From assembly GCF_007483685.1 (NCBI RefSeq), contig NZ_VMKN01000001.1, positions 3,166,143-3,230,142 on the forward strand: a stretch of DNA of 64,000 bases, written 5' to 3'. Below the pieces are notes generated by a model. The model had not been told where the DNA came from, did not search any database, and was given only the letters and a program-made list of their open reading frames with translations. Of the stretch, positions 16,150 to 26,596 are shown one piece after another. Positions within the stretch are counted from its first letter, which is position 1; each line of letters starts with the position of its first letter. The position numbers and the translations under genes are program-made. Source of the DNA: Litoribacter populi (GTDB lineage Bacteria; Bacteroidota; Bacteroidia; Cytophagales; Cyclobacteriaceae).

Positions 16150-17220
16150 ATGGATGTAAAAAAAATTATTCATGTCGATATGGATGCCTTTTATGCATCG
16201 GTCGAGCAGATGGATAATCCAGAATTGCGAGGAAAAGCGCTTGCCGTGGGCGGAAAGAGCGATCGTGGAGTGGTGGCAGCCGCAAGTTACGAGGCCAGGA
16301 AATATGGGGTCCGCTCGGCGATGCCTGGAAAAATTGCGGCCTCGAAATGCCCTCATCTCATTTTTATCAAACCAAGATTTGAAAGATATAAGGAAATTTC
16401 AACCCAGATAAGGAGTATCTTTTTAGAATATACTGATTTGGTGGAGCCCTTGTCATTGGATGAGGCATTCCTTGATGTGACCATTGCAAAAAAAGGAAAG
16501 CCATCTGCCACTCTGATCGCCAAAGAAATCCGTGATCGGATAAAGGCCGAAGTCGGTCTCAACGCTTCGGCGGGCATATCCTACAATAAATTTCTGGCCA
16601 AGGTGGCTTCAGATCTCAATAAGCCAAATGGGCAGGCAGTCATTTTGCCGGAAGAGGCTGAGCTTTTTTTGGAGCGCTTGCCTATTGAGAAGTTTTACGG
16701 AATCGGGGAAAAAACTGCCGCAAAAATGAATAAGTTTGGTATCTATACAGGTCAACAGCTTAAACAGTTTTCCCTGCAATTTCTGGTCAAGCATTTTGGA
16801 AAGGCGGGAGTCCATTACCATGATATCGTAAGGGGCATCCACTTGAGTGAGGTCAAACCAGACAGGATAAGGAAATCCATCAGTGCGGAAAACACATTCA
16901 TGGAGGATTTGGAAGGGATAGACTCAATTCGCGATGCGCTTCCTTCAATTTTGGAGGATTTGAAAAGGCGGATAGAAAAAGCGGAAGCACAAGGAAGGAC
17001 CATCACCCTAAAGGTGAAGTACAGTGACTTTACGGTTCAGACCAGAAGTAAAAGCCTCACCTCCTTTATACCGGAGAGCAAATATGCTGAAATGGTAGAG
17101 GAGCTATTAAATCAGGCCCCGATCAAACAACCGGTGAGGTTATTGGGTTTAGGTATTTCAAACCTTAACCTCTCAGAAAACCAGGATTATCAATTGAAAA
17201 TTGAGTATACCGATTTTTGA
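16150..17220 (+). CDS. dinB: DNA polymerase IV (Y-family)
   Basis: A 356-residue translesion polymerase. HVDMDAFYASVEQ (residues 8-20) provides the first metal-binding Asp and the steric-gate aromatic (Y15). SLDEAFLDV supplies the D104/E105 pair. The YGIGEKTAAKMNKFGI helix-hairpin-helix and the little-finger domain follow. The C-terminus is short and has no obvious QxxLxxF-type clamp-binding peptide; the end reads YQLKIEYTDF. ATG 16150 follows an A-rich leader. Alone on its strand; the upstream neighbour is divergent. Confidence 0.96.
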   Translation: MDVKKIIHVDMDAFYASVEQMDNPELRGKALAVGGKSDRGVVAAASYEARKYGVRSAMPGKIAASKCPHLIFIKPRFERYKEISTQIRSIFLEYTDLVEPLSLDEAFLDVTIAKKGKPSATLIAKEIRDRIKAEVGLNASAGISYNKFLAKVASDLNKPNGQAVILPEEAELFLERLPIEKFYGIGEKTAAKMNKFGIYTGQQLKQFSLQFLVKHFGKAGVHYHDIVRGIHLSEVKPDRIRKSISAENTFMEDLEGIDSIRDALPSILEDLKRRIEKAEAQGRTITLKVKYSDFTVQTRSKSLTSFIPESKYAEMVEELLNQAPIKQPVRLLGLGISNLNLSENQDYQLKIEYTDF

Positions 17221-17262
17221 GGTTTAGGTTATTATTTTAACAACCATAAACCTTACTTAGCT

Positions 17263-17448
17263 ATGAAACTAGGAAAAAGTTATTTTGATTTTGGCGTCAA
17301 ATACGGCGTACCGCTAATGATTATTGGATCCACATTGGCCATGAGGAAAGCTAAAGGCTTGGGGAATTTATTGGTGTTCAGCATCGTGACTCCGGCCATG
17401 TTGGCTTACGTATACTCCCTCTCCAAAGCAAAAGGCGAGATAGATTAA
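17263..17448 (+). CDS. Small membrane protein (61 aa)
   Basis: A 61-residue hydrophobic protein with two likely membrane helices (about 13-27 and 33-52) and a charged C-terminus SKAKGEID. The terminator that follows begins at its stop codon, which supports it as a real gene. No family recognised. Probably transcribed with dinB (42-nt gap) but with no stated relation. Confidence 0.5.
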   Translation: MKLGKSYFDFGVKYGVPLMIIGSTLAMRKAKGLGNLLVFSIVTPAMLAYVYSLSKAKGEID

Positions 17449-17483
17449 CTAGAAAAGACCTCAAATTGAGGTCTTTTCTAGTT
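17447..17483. terminator. Bidirectional terminator, long perfect palindrome
   Basis: Arms 17447-17464 and 17466-17483 are exact reverse complements with a one-base centre, so the functional stem is about 16 bp with a small loop. T's appear on both strands. It separates the small membrane protein from the convergent tamL. Confidence 0.85.
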
Positions 17484-19771
17484 TAGAAAGGATATCCTAT
17501 TGCAAAGTTGAATATTAGATTTTCACGTCTCCATTCGCTGTTGCCTAAGTCGAATGAATTGCTCCATCGTTCGTTTTCTGGCAAGTAAGGTCTTCTCAAT
17601 GGGGTGGCTATATCAAACCTGATCACAAAGAATTCAATATCGATCCTCACGCCAAACCCGGCCCCAACCGCTAACTCCTTATACCATTCCGAAGAAAAGG
17701 CACCTCCAGGTAAAGCCTGGTTCTCATTTTGAAGCCAAATGTTACCGGCATCCATAAATACCGCTCCTTTGAGAACTGAAATAATTGGGAATCTATATTC
17801 AATATTTCCCTCTAAGCGGATATCACCGGCCTGGTCGAAAAATGATCCAATATCAAACTGTTCTGGGCGATAAGTACCAGGTCCCAAAGACCGGATTCTG
17901 AAGGCACGAATGCTATTGGGACCTCCTGCAAAATATTGCTTTACGAAGGGTAGGGAAACGGAATTGCCATAAGGAATACCTAAGCCACCAAACAAGCGGG
18001 TAGCAATGGTGTTGTTCTGGTCAATTTTCCAGTAGTATCTAAAATCTACATCCCCTCTTGCATATTGGGCGTAATTCAACCCAAAAAAGGTTGATGGGTC
18101 ACCCCCCAATGCTCTAGAAGCAAGGTTGAGTCCATTGCCAGCAATGTCTATTGTAGTACCCACAAATATACTGTGAGTCCGATGTGCGTCTACCATCTGG
18201 TTGTAGTTGAACGTATAATTGATCCCTGCGATGAATTGCTGCTCAAAACTATTCCTTAAGAAAGGGTTGCTATCCAATATTGCCTCAAATTCTGGCGAGG
18301 CATTGGTCATGTTCACAAAGCTCAAACTTATAGGGTTGATCTCATGATATACATATCTATTTTGATTCCAATAATAGCCATAGGAAGCCATGTAACTAAA
18401 TAATCGGTACAGGTCACCCCTATTTAGATATTCGACACCGAGAGACATTTTGGTTTTTGGTACTGAATAAGCAAACCTTTCGTTGATTGGAATAGGAAAG
18501 ATCACCCTGGGAAAAATAAGATCGGCTTTCAAACCCAACTCCAGTGAGTTTAGCCCCTGTCGTTCCCCTGCTGCTATTTGAGTTTCGTAGGCAATTTTTG
18601 CGGAAAGATTTAAGGTTTCTCCACCATTCCAAAGGTTCCTGTTTTGGAGAGACACCTGTAAACCAGGTCCGGCAAAGTTATTAGATTTGGAAAGCCCTTG
18701 GAGCTCAGCTCGTAGTGCCCTTTTGGTGACAGGTGAAAGGTAAATATTGCCGTCAAGGGTTCCAAAACCATCATCCATCAAGGTGTCTTGTTCCGAAAAC
18801 CTTACATTTACATACCTGTAGTTACCAATTCCACTCAGACGGTTTCGGGTTAGTCTAGATTGCGTGGAGTTATAAATATCACCGGGTTGGATCAAGATAT
18901 ATTCATCCAGTAAATGAGGCTTGAAAACTTTGTTGCCTTGGATGTACTGTTTGTCTTTGACAATAGTGGTATCCAAGAGGTCTCCGTCCTCCAATACAGA
19001 ATAATTTGGAAAAACTTTGATCTCATTTATTCTGTAGGGAATAATCCCTCTTTCCGGCGCCTCGTTTTTCAATCTTAGGTAGAGGTCCATTTGTTTTTTT
19101 CCCTCACCGGTGGAGTCTGCCTCAAATATTAAATAATCAGAGTTGAAGTTATAATACCCTCTTGTCTTGAGTTCATTGTCTATTCGGATTCTTTCGGCTT
19201 GAAGTTTTTGGAGGTCAAATCTATCGCCTGGCTTTAGATCTGATTCTTCCAAAAGTTCTTTCATTTCCTTCTCAATGGGTAAAGAATCCCTATCAATCTG
19301 CACCCCTCCAATGAGGTATGGTGTAGGTAAATAGGCTTTGAACTCCACTTCAGCAAACTTGTCTTTACGGATCACTTCAGAACTTGTACGTCCAAAGAAA
19401 TAACCCATATTTTCCATTCGGTTGACTAACAATTGTTCGGTACGTGTCGCGCTGATATCACTCAGGTAGACTGGTTCCTCACCTAGTCTGTTTTTCAGAA
19501 AACGGTTAATGAAACCGGGTTTTTCCTGGCTACCTTTATAGTGGGCCCAAAGACCTATTCTTTGCCCCAAAACAGTGCTATTCGGTTCTGGCAACAAAGA
19601 ATTTAGCCTTCCCGTTACTTGATTGAAGTCTTTTACCTCACCTTCCCTTACAAACTCTATCTCAGAACCAGTGTAAAGATATTCCCCTTCCGGGATGAAT
19701 TTTTTTACGTTACAGGCTTCCAGCAGGAAAAAAGTGAAAAAGGCTATATAGAAAAGTAATCTTCTATTCAT
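17483..19771 (-). CDS. tamL: Lipidated TamA-like outer-membrane protein TamL
   Basis: A 762-residue BamA/TamA-superfamily protein. The N-terminus ends in LLEAC, a lipobox with acylated cysteine near residue 20, which marks the Bacteroidota TamL variant rather than a plain signal-peptide TamA. POTRA-type regions (about 100-340) precede a 16-strand-like barrel with the conserved FxGGPNSIRAFRIRSLGPG motif (about 620-640) and RLEGNIEYRFP near the C-terminus, which ends in a terminal F. It partners with TamB, whose gene overlaps its start by 8 nt, to deliver lipids or outer-membrane proteins across the envelope. Confidence 0.93.
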   Translation of the reverse strand: MNRRLLFYIAFFTFFLLEACNVKKFIPEGEYLYTGSEIEFVREGEVKDFNQVTGRLNSLLPEPNSTVLGQRIGLWAHYKGSQEKPGFINRFLKNRLGEEPVYLSDISATRTEQLLVNRMENMGYFFGRTSSEVIRKDKFAEVEFKAYLPTPYLIGGVQIDRDSLPIEKEMKELLEESDLKPGDRFDLQKLQAERIRIDNELKTRGYYNFNSDYLIFEADSTGEGKKQMDLYLRLKNEAPERGIIPYRINEIKVFPNYSVLEDGDLLDTTIVKDKQYIQGNKVFKPHLLDEYILIQPGDIYNSTQSRLTRNRLSGIGNYRYVNVRFSEQDTLMDDGFGTLDGNIYLSPVTKRALRAELQGLSKSNNFAGPGLQVSLQNRNLWNGGETLNLSAKIAYETQIAAGERQGLNSLELGLKADLIFPRVIFPIPINERFAYSVPKTKMSLGVEYLNRGDLYRLFSYMASYGYYWNQNRYVYHEINPISLSFVNMTNASPEFEAILDSNPFLRNSFEQQFIAGINYTFNYNQMVDAHRTHSIFVGTTIDIAGNGLNLASRALGGDPSTFFGLNYAQYARGDVDFRYYWKIDQNNTIATRLFGGLGIPYGNSVSLPFVKQYFAGGPNSIRAFRIRSLGPGTYRPEQFDIGSFFDQAGDIRLEGNIEYRFPIISVLKGAVFMDAGNIWLQNENQALPGGAFSSEWYKELAVGAGFGVRIDIEFFVIRFDIATPLRRPYLPENERWSNSFDLGNSEWRRENLIFNFAIGYPF

Positions 19772-22700
19772 TTTCTTCTCGGTTTTCTTCAGTTCTATTA
19801 GGTGTATTGGAGGAATTCCCTTCTTTTTTCTCCTCTTTCCTTTTCTCCTTATCCCCGTTTCTATTTTCTTCTTCTTTTCTGGAAATTGGGTTGACAGGCT
19901 CTCCTTCCTTAGTTAGATCGCTACCTGACCACAGTTCTCTAAATCTGTTGAACTCCCTGTTAAAAATAACTGAAATCCCAGTTACGATGAGCTGACCATC
20001 CACTATACTTTCGAATTGGTTTCTCCTAAATCCACGGAGCCTGTATCTTCCGTTTTCCGTAAGCAGGTATTCCACGCTGACATTTCCTATAACCTGACTG
20101 GATTGGTCTTCCATCTGACTACTCCCTTCAATATCCATCTGGCTACCCACCTGCACGATTAGGCGGTCATCCATCATGCGTTTTCTGGCACTTACATTCA
20201 GCTGGGTCCTATCTTGAGGAGCACCAGTTTGATAATCTTGGAAACTGTCCAAGTCAAAATCCAACTCTATTCCAGAGCCTCCTAGTAGATTTCCAGCTAG
20301 ATCGTTAAGTTGACCTGAAAGCATCTGGCTCACACTGGATCTGGCCAAGGTAGACATCCCTCCGCCTGTACCGTCACCCCCGGTATCCGGAAAGAACCTG
20401 TTAAGCACCAAAAGTGAGAACACCTGGCGGTTTAATTCATCCTCCTGTTGGTTTACCTGTTGAACTCTGGTGTAAACGTTACCCCCTACAGCTCCTCGTT
20501 GCTCCTCGGGCATATCCAGTCCGAATGAAATTTCTGGGCGAAGCATTTCTCCCTCCACATTTAGGAAAACCATAAACGGAAGTTCTTGCCTGTAACGGTT
20601 TCTCATATCAGCATCTGCACCGGTCAGTTGCGAAGACATCAGTTCCGATGGCGAGGTACGGATTCTGTAGATGGCACTGATATCCAACATCGCATCCATA
20701 GGGTCTCCTGACCATGTTATCCTTGATCCTTCATAAAGCTCAAACCTTCGGTTTACCAACTGATAAAGACTCATTTCATAATGGCCTTCCACAATTTCAT
20801 AAGAACCGGACAGATACATTCTTCCGTTAGGATCAATATCAAAACTTAGGTCAGCTTCCCCTACTACCCTCAGGTTATCCCCGCTTCTTTCATCGACCAC
20901 CACATTGAATTCGGCATTTCTATCAATGGCAAGGATTGAAGTCAATCTAAAACCTGAAAAGTCGGATGCTGCCTCAGGCATTTTTCGGGTCATAATGTCA
21001 TCGGGATCAGATCGGTTGACAAAAATCACCGTTCCATCTCTTTCGACCAAGTCCAATTGAGTTTCAGGTACGATGAAAGTCAAATTTGTACCTTCCCTTA
21101 CTTTAAGCTTGCCTTCTATGATTGGCAATTGCAGGTCTCCTCCAATAGTCACATCGGCATCAATGGCCGCACGGCCATAAAACAATTCGTTGTCATCACT
21201 GGAAGAGTTGATCACCTGAAAATTGTTAGCCATCAGCCTAAGGTCAAAAGTGGGATTGGCCATATCTTCAGTTAACACTTCCCCATCCAAAGCAAAAGAG
21301 TCTCCCTTTTCATCCAAAATGGTGAAGTTGCTTACGTAAAGCCCAGAGTTATCAATTCTTAGGTCCTCATCCGATAGCTTAAACCTGGAATTGAGTTCGG
21401 TAACAGTAAATGCAGCCCCGTCAAATCTCAAGACTCCCTCATACTCAGGATTGGCGGTAGTTCCCTGCACCACAATGTTTCCGGCAAGGAAACCTTCACC
21501 ATTTGTTAATTGGTCGCCAGAGAGGCCGGTTACAACTTCCATCAGCACTTCATTGATGTCGAGGTTTAGGTTAAGCTGGGCGCCTTCTGGGTCAGCAATA
21601 TAATCCCCCACTAGGTCCAGGTCAATGCCACCATCTTTCAGAGCAAGGTTAAAATCATATTGGTCACCCTCTACGGATTTGGCATCCAAAGAAAGGTTGC
21701 CTAATAGAATATCCATGGCCCTCAATTCATTAATGTTGAGGTCAGCTAAAATCCCCGTAGCCCCGAATGGCTCCTTCACCACCAACCTACCCTTAAGGGC
21801 TCCACTTGCCAAGGGTTCTTCTGGATTTAAGAGTGAAAGGAAGGTACTTAGCTGGAAGTTTTCGAAAATAACACCAATGTGATTTTCCTCAATCCCCTCC
21901 ACCTCTCCGGTGATCTGCATACGTTGATTACTTCTGGACCAAATGAAGTTGTAAAAATCTAAGTACTGGTCAGCAAACCTGATTTCATTATCTTGGGGAA
22001 TATCCCAACTACGCTTGTTGAAAACCAGATCCTCTGGATCAATGTGTATACTCAATGTGTCACCTCTATAACCAATATCAGTTGCCAAATGTATTAGACG
22101 CTCCTCCCCATCAAAGGAATTGAAATCAATAAACAACCGCTCGGCTTCCACTTCTCCACTGAAAAATGTCCTACCCATGGAAACAGGCCCCGTCTCCAAG
22201 GACACCAATCCGAAGGCGAACCTCAGATCATCCCCTACTCCATCGATTCTTAAACCAATACTATCAATTTCGAGGTCGCTGTAATTGACATAAGGCAGCA
22301 GCATTTCTGCAGAAAAAATATTATCGGACTCATTAAAGTCTACTTCTAGGAAAAGAGAATCCATTTCTTCAAGTCCAGGAAGGAAAACCTCATTTAATAA
22401 CTGAGTCTGCCAAAAGGCCATTTCCATCTTCATTTCCACTGGTCTGGAAATCGTGTCAACATATATAGAATCGGACAAGTAGGTACGGAACTGCCGTTGA
22501 ATACCTGCTATTAGTTCCTCTGGAGATGAGTTTGAACGCAACTTAGTAAAAAGCATTTCGCTGCTTAAATCCACACTTGTGGAATCTTCCATTATCCTGG
22601 CTGTCAAACCAAAGGGACCTAATGAATACAGTCTCCTTTCCTGGAGAATAGCTCCCTCTTCTATTCGGGCAGTCACGTTATAGTCCTGCAAATTTCCTTC

Positions 22701-24905
22701 AAATGTAGCAGTCAAATAACCGCTAGTACGCATGAGCTCGTTGGTAAGTCCAAGTTCAAATAAGTCGGCACCTTTTAAGTCCAGAATTATTTCAGCTTCG
22801 GTGTATACGGAGTCCAAATTGACCCAACCGGTAAAGTCAAAATCAAGGTGGTCGTTTTCCAGCTCAAGTTCAAGGTCTCCTCTGCCGTTTTTCATCGTTC
22901 CGGAAATAGATAAATCCGAAAGGTCCTGCCCATACATTTGGAAAGTTCTGAAATCGGAAGTTAGGAAAGCATCCAGCTCATTTAAGTTTCTACCCTGCCC
23001 TTCAGACTCCAGCGAAAAGCTTATCACTCCCATTTCTGGGTCCATCATCAATTGGCCTAAATTTAGATCGATCACATCCAGTTTGGCTCTATAAACCAAT
23101 TGATCCCTGTCTTTATAATATGCATCCAAATTAACTCGGCTGTCGGGAAGTATTAAATCTGCGGTGGCCTCCAACTCAGATGGGCTTCCTGTCACATTAC
23201 TTTCCAGGCGGATAGTTTTGGGCAAACGGACACCCATTTGATCCTCATCTACAAAGGCAAGTAACTCTTGCCTATCCGATTCGAATAATATTTCGTCAAA
23301 ATCCACAAATATATTGTCTTCATCAAGTGGGTTTCTGACCAGACCATTAGCCAAAAATCTCGTTCTTTCCGCCCAGCGAAGTTCGAATGAAGGAATCTGC
23401 AATTGGCTTAGGCTACCTTTCACGTTGAGATTACCTCGAACTGGGTGTTGTGCCGCTGCAACGAAATACTCATTCTCTCTCAGTTCGGGAGCAAACAAAT
23501 AGGCCTCGTCTAAAAACAATTCAATGGTGGGTACATTAATCCGCATGCCGGAGTTTTCTGGATTATCCATTAGGTCTTGTATTGAGGCATAAGTCAACCC
23601 CACATCCCCCCGAATTGTACTTTTGTTAGTCCTCAAAGTAAGGTTTGAAAGATCAAAGGCCTCTTCCGACACATGTACTTTCAAACCAAACTCATCAAGT
23701 CTAAAACCACTCTTTTCGGCAAAATCAAATCTGTCCAACCTTAGCCCAGCTTCTTGATCCTTTAGAAACAGATTGCTGACCACTAGGTTAAAATCATTAA
23801 TCGCTACTGCATTCGGGTTAAATGTACCCTCTATAGGTTCCACATCCCCTGCTTGATAGACAATCTGATTATCCCTTAATGAAATCTCACCTATTTCCAC
23901 CAACCATTCAGGCCATTCAAAAGGCGGGGTATCAACCTCCTCTTCAGTGGGGTCCTCAACTTCTTCAGTAGGGTCTTCCTCCAAGATGACATCCTGGGTT
24001 TTGAAAGTAATGAAGCTGTCATGCAACCTGAATTCCTTGAGCAAAATCTTGTTTTTCTCAAGATCCGCCTCTGGAAGATTGACTCGCATATCACCCAGAA
24101 GCACATCAGCCAGCATGCCGTCGGGCTCAGACTCATAATACATCTTCACATTCCGAACCTGAAAATTTTCAAGGATTAATAAAGGCATTACCCCTGCCTC
24201 AGTGGTATCCTCTTCAGTAGGCTCAAAAGGTTTTGTTTGTAGATAATAGCCTTCACTGTCTAAAAAATCAACATTGGAGATGTAGAATGACATCTGGTCC
24301 ATGTCCATCCGCTCGATGTCTACATTCAATTGACCAAGAGTAAAAAAACTTTCAATTCCCATTACCCCGTCATTGTAGGTGAGATGGAAATCGCTGAACC
24401 GGATGGGACCCAATTCGATTTTCATAGCCTCCCCTTCCTCATCTGTCACGACAGTTTCCTCCTCTTCTTCATCTTCACTATCGCCCATAAAGGCATCCAA
24501 AATATAGTCAAAATTGAATCTTTCAGTTTCTTCGTCTCTATGAACATTTGCACGCAGGCCTTCCCACTCTATGCGGGGCACGTGGATTTCGTTGGAAGTT
24601 ATCAGGGGCCAGACAGCTACTCCGGTTTCAAGTGATCTGGTATAAAATAAGGTATCGCCCTGTTGATCCTCCAAGTAAAGATCTTCAATAAAAAGGTTTC
24701 CCCTAAAGGTAAAAAACAGCCTACCGATATCTACCCGGGTACCAATTTCTCCCTCCAAATAATCGGTAGCTTTACTTACGATAATATTTTGCCCCCAAGG
24801 GCTTCTAATAAATAATAGTAAGATGATAATCAATGAAATAACTCCCAGGAAGAACCATCCTAGTATTTTTAATACTTTAATAAAAATATACTTTCCGTTT
24901 TTCAA
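19764..24905 (-). CDS. tamB: Translocation and assembly module protein TamB
   Basis: A 1713-residue envelope protein with one N-terminal membrane helix (about residues 9-33, IKVLKILGWFFLGVISL), then a very long beta-repeat region, then the TamB C-terminal domain (about 1240-1690; PEAASDFSGFRLTS, RMYLSGSYEIVEGHYEMSLYQLVNRRF, LPFMVFLNVEGEMLRPEISFGLDMPE). Several acidic low-complexity spots (DEEEEETVV, EEDPTEEVEDPTEEEVD) interrupt it. The start reads as TTG at 24905: no in-frame ATG lies near. TamB forms a hydrophobic groove spanning inner and outer membranes. The 8-nt overlap with tamL supports coupled synthesis. Confidence 0.93.
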   Translation of the reverse strand: MKNGKYIFIKVLKILGWFFLGVISLIIILLLFIRSPWGQNIIVSKATDYLEGEIGTRVDIGRLFFTFRGNLFIEDLYLEDQQGDTLFYTRSLETGVAVWPLITSNEIHVPRIEWEGLRANVHRDEETERFNFDYILDAFMGDSEDEEEEETVVTDEEGEAMKIELGPIRFSDFHLTYNDGVMGIESFFTLGQLNVDIERMDMDQMSFYISNVDFLDSEGYYLQTKPFEPTEEDTTEAGVMPLLILENFQVRNVKMYYESEPDGMLADVLLGDMRVNLPEADLEKNKILLKEFRLHDSFITFKTQDVILEEDPTEEVEDPTEEEVDTPPFEWPEWLVEIGEISLRDNQIVYQAGDVEPIEGTFNPNAVAINDFNLVVSNLFLKDQEAGLRLDRFDFAEKSGFRLDEFGLKVHVSEEAFDLSNLTLRTNKSTIRGDVGLTYASIQDLMDNPENSGMRINVPTIELFLDEAYLFAPELRENEYFVAAAQHPVRGNLNVKGSLSQLQIPSFELRWAERTRFLANGLVRNPLDEDNIFVDFDEILFESDRQELLAFVDEDQMGVRLPKTIRLESNVTGSPSELEATADLILPDSRVNLDAYYKDRDQLVYRAKLDVIDLNLGQLMMDPEMGVISFSLESEGQGRNLNELDAFLTSDFRTFQMYGQDLSDLSISGTMKNGRGDLELELENDHLDFDFTGWVNLDSVYTEAEIILDLKGADLFELGLTNELMRTSGYLTATFEGNLQDYNVTARIEEGAILQERRLYSLGPFGLTARIMEDSTSVDLSSEMLFTKLRSNSSPEELIAGIQRQFRTYLSDSIYVDTISRPVEMKMEMAFWQTQLLNEVFLPGLEEMDSLFLEVDFNESDNIFSAEMLLPYVNYSDLEIDSIGLRIDGVGDDLRFAFGLVSLETGPVSMGRTFFSGEVEAERLFIDFNSFDGEERLIHLATDIGYRGDTLSIHIDPEDLVFNKRSWDIPQDNEIRFADQYLDFYNFIWSRSNQRMQITGEVEGIEENHIGVIFENFQLSTFLSLLNPEEPLASGALKGRLVVKEPFGATGILADLNINELRAMDILLGNLSLDAKSVEGDQYDFNLALKDGGIDLDLVGDYIADPEGAQLNLNLDINEVLMEVVTGLSGDQLTNGEGFLAGNIVVQGTTANPEYEGVLRFDGAAFTVTELNSRFKLSDEDLRIDNSGLYVSNFTILDEKGDSFALDGEVLTEDMANPTFDLRLMANNFQVINSSSDDNELFYGRAAIDADVTIGGDLQLPIIEGKLKVREGTNLTFIVPETQLDLVERDGTVIFVNRSDPDDIMTRKMPEAASDFSGFRLTSILAIDRNAEFNVVVDERSGDNLRVVGEADLSFDIDPNGRMYLSGSYEIVEGHYEMSLYQLVNRRFELYEGSRITWSGDPMDAMLDISAIYRIRTSPSELMSSQLTGADADMRNRYRQELPFMVFLNVEGEMLRPEISFGLDMPEEQRGAVGGNVYTRVQQVNQQEDELNRQVFSLLVLNRFFPDTGGDGTGGGMSTLARSSVSQMLSGQLNDLAGNLLGGSGIELDFDLDSFQDYQTGAPQDRTQLNVSARKRMMDDRLIVQVGSQMDIEGSSQMEDQSSQVIGNVSVEYLLTENGRYRLRGFRRNQFESIVDGQLIVTGISVIFNREFNRFRELWSGSDLTKEGEPVNPISRKEEENRNGDKEKRKEEKKEGNSSNTPNRTEENREENE

Positions 24906-25135
24906 AATCTCTGAGTAATGTAGGCCAATACCATGTAATAAGCCATTTTTAGAATAAAATGTTTCATCCCAGTTTACAATATAACCAGGGTTTTTATATA
25001 ATTTCTTTACCTTTTTCTCAAATACATACCTTTTTTGATAAGTGGTGGACCTTTGTCCTTCACAAAGATTTATGAGTATTTAACTGTCATTTTGTCGGTA
25101 TTTTCTTAATTTCGCAGTCTGAAAGTAATGACGAT

Positions 25136-26593
25136 ATGGAGAATATTATTAAGGATATAGATATCATTTCTGCTGAGGAGGCGCAAGCCTGTGATTTCAA
25201 AACGACAGTGGAAGAAAATACCGGCAAAAGCAAAAAGCTTTATATAGAAAGCTATGGCTGTCAGATGAATTTTTCTGATAGTGAGATTGTGGCTTCGATT
25301 ATGAAAGACAACGGTTTTGACACCACCTCTGAATTTGAGCAGGCTGATGTGATATTTCTTAACACGTGTTCTATCCGGGACAAGGCAGAGCAGACAGTCA
25401 GAAAGCGCCTTACCCAATTCAACACCATCAAAAAAGAGAGGCCTGAACTGACCATAGGGGTGCTAGGTTGCATGGCCGAAAGGCTAAAGGAAAAGCTTCT
25501 TGAGGAAGAAAAGCTTGTGGATGTGGTGGTGGGCCCTGACGCCTACCGTGACTTGCCTAACCTTGTTTCCCAAGCCGAAGAAGGCAGCAAAGCGGTCAAT
25601 ACCTTCCTTTCCCGTGAAGAAACCTATGCGGATATTGCTCCAGTGAGGCTTAACTCCAATGGAATTTCAGCGTTCATTTCCATCATGAGGGGCTGTGACA
25701 ATATGTGCTCCTTCTGCGTGGTACCTTTCACAAGGGGACGGGAAAGAAGCCGGGATCCGCATTCTATTGTAAAAGAAGCTCAGCAACTTTTTGACCAAGG
25801 TTATAAAGAAGTTACCCTCTTGGGCCAAAATGTAGATAGCTACAAGTGGTCCGCTGAAGAGAACAACAAGGCCAGGCTCAACAAAAAAGAAGAGGTGTCC
25901 AACATTGTCAATTTTGCTAACTTACTTGAAATGGTGGCAGTAATAAGCCCAGAATTAAGGGTTAGGTTCTCTACCTCGCATCCAAAAGATATTACAGACG
26001 AAGTACTTTATACGATGAAAAAGTACGACAACATCTGCAAATATATTCATCTTCCTGTTCAGAGCGGCAACAGCCGGGTACTGGACTTGATGAACAGAAC
26101 TTATGATCGAGAATGGTACTTGGAAAGAGTTTCCAAGATCAGAGAAATTCTTGGAGAAGAGTGTGGTATTTCTTCTGACATGATTGCTGGCTTCTGTACT
26201 GAGACTGAGGAAGAGCATCAGGACACCTTGAGCGTGATGGATATTGTGAAGTTTGACTTCTCCTATATGTTTTATTACTCCGAAAGACCTGGCACGTTGG
26301 CGGCAAAAAAGTTTGTGGATGACATTCCCTTGGAGATTAAAAAGCGAAGACTTCAGGAAATCATCGACAAGCAGAGCAAACTCAGCTTGGAAAGAAACCT
26401 GTTGGACGTAGGCAAAATTCAGGAAATCCTTGTAGAGGGCACCTCCAAGAGATCTAAAGAGCAACTTAAAGGCAGAAATTCAGCCAATAAGGTGGTGATC
26501 ATTCCTGCTGGAAATTTAAAGGCCGGAGAATATGCAAAAGTAAAAATAACTGACTGTACTCCGGCAACATTATTCGGGGAGGTGGTAGCATAG
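25136..26593 (+). CDS. miaB: tRNA-2-methylthio-N6-isopentenyladenosine synthase
   Basis: A 485-residue radical-SAM methylthiotransferase. N-terminal domain cysteines C42, C78 and C112 (GCQMN, NTCSIR, GCMAE) hold the auxiliary 4Fe-4S cluster. C187/C191/C194 in [10 protein letters not shown] form the CxxxCxxC radical-SAM site. A TRAM domain for tRNA binding closes the protein. It converts i6A37 to ms2i6A37. First gene of a tight run (3 nt before the sigma-54 activator). A second miaB-like gene, mtaB, is at 58723. Confidence 0.96.
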   Translation: MENIIKDIDIISAEEAQACDFKTTVEENTGKSKKLYIESYGCQMNFSDSEIVASIMKDNGFDTTSEFEQADVIFLNTCSIRDKAEQTVRKRLTQFNTIKKERPELTIGVLGCMAERLKEKLLEEEKLVDVVVGPDAYRDLPNLVSQAEEGSKAVNTFLSREETYADIAPVRLNSNGISAFISIMRGCDNMCSFCVVPFTRGRERSRDPHSIVKEAQQLFDQGYKEVTLLGQNVDSYKWSAEENNKARLNKKEEVSNIVNFANLLEMVAVISPELRVRFSTSHPKDITDEVLYTMKKYDNICKYIHLPVQSGNSRVLDLMNRTYDREWYLERVSKIREILGEECGISSDMIAGFCTETEEEHQDTLSVMDIVKFDFSYMFYYSERPGTLAAKKFVDDIPLEIKKRRLQEIIDKQSKLSLERNLLDVGKIQEILVEGTSKRSKEQLKGRNSANKVVIIPAGNLKAGEYAKVKITDCTPATLFGEVVA

Positions 26594-26596
26594 CGT

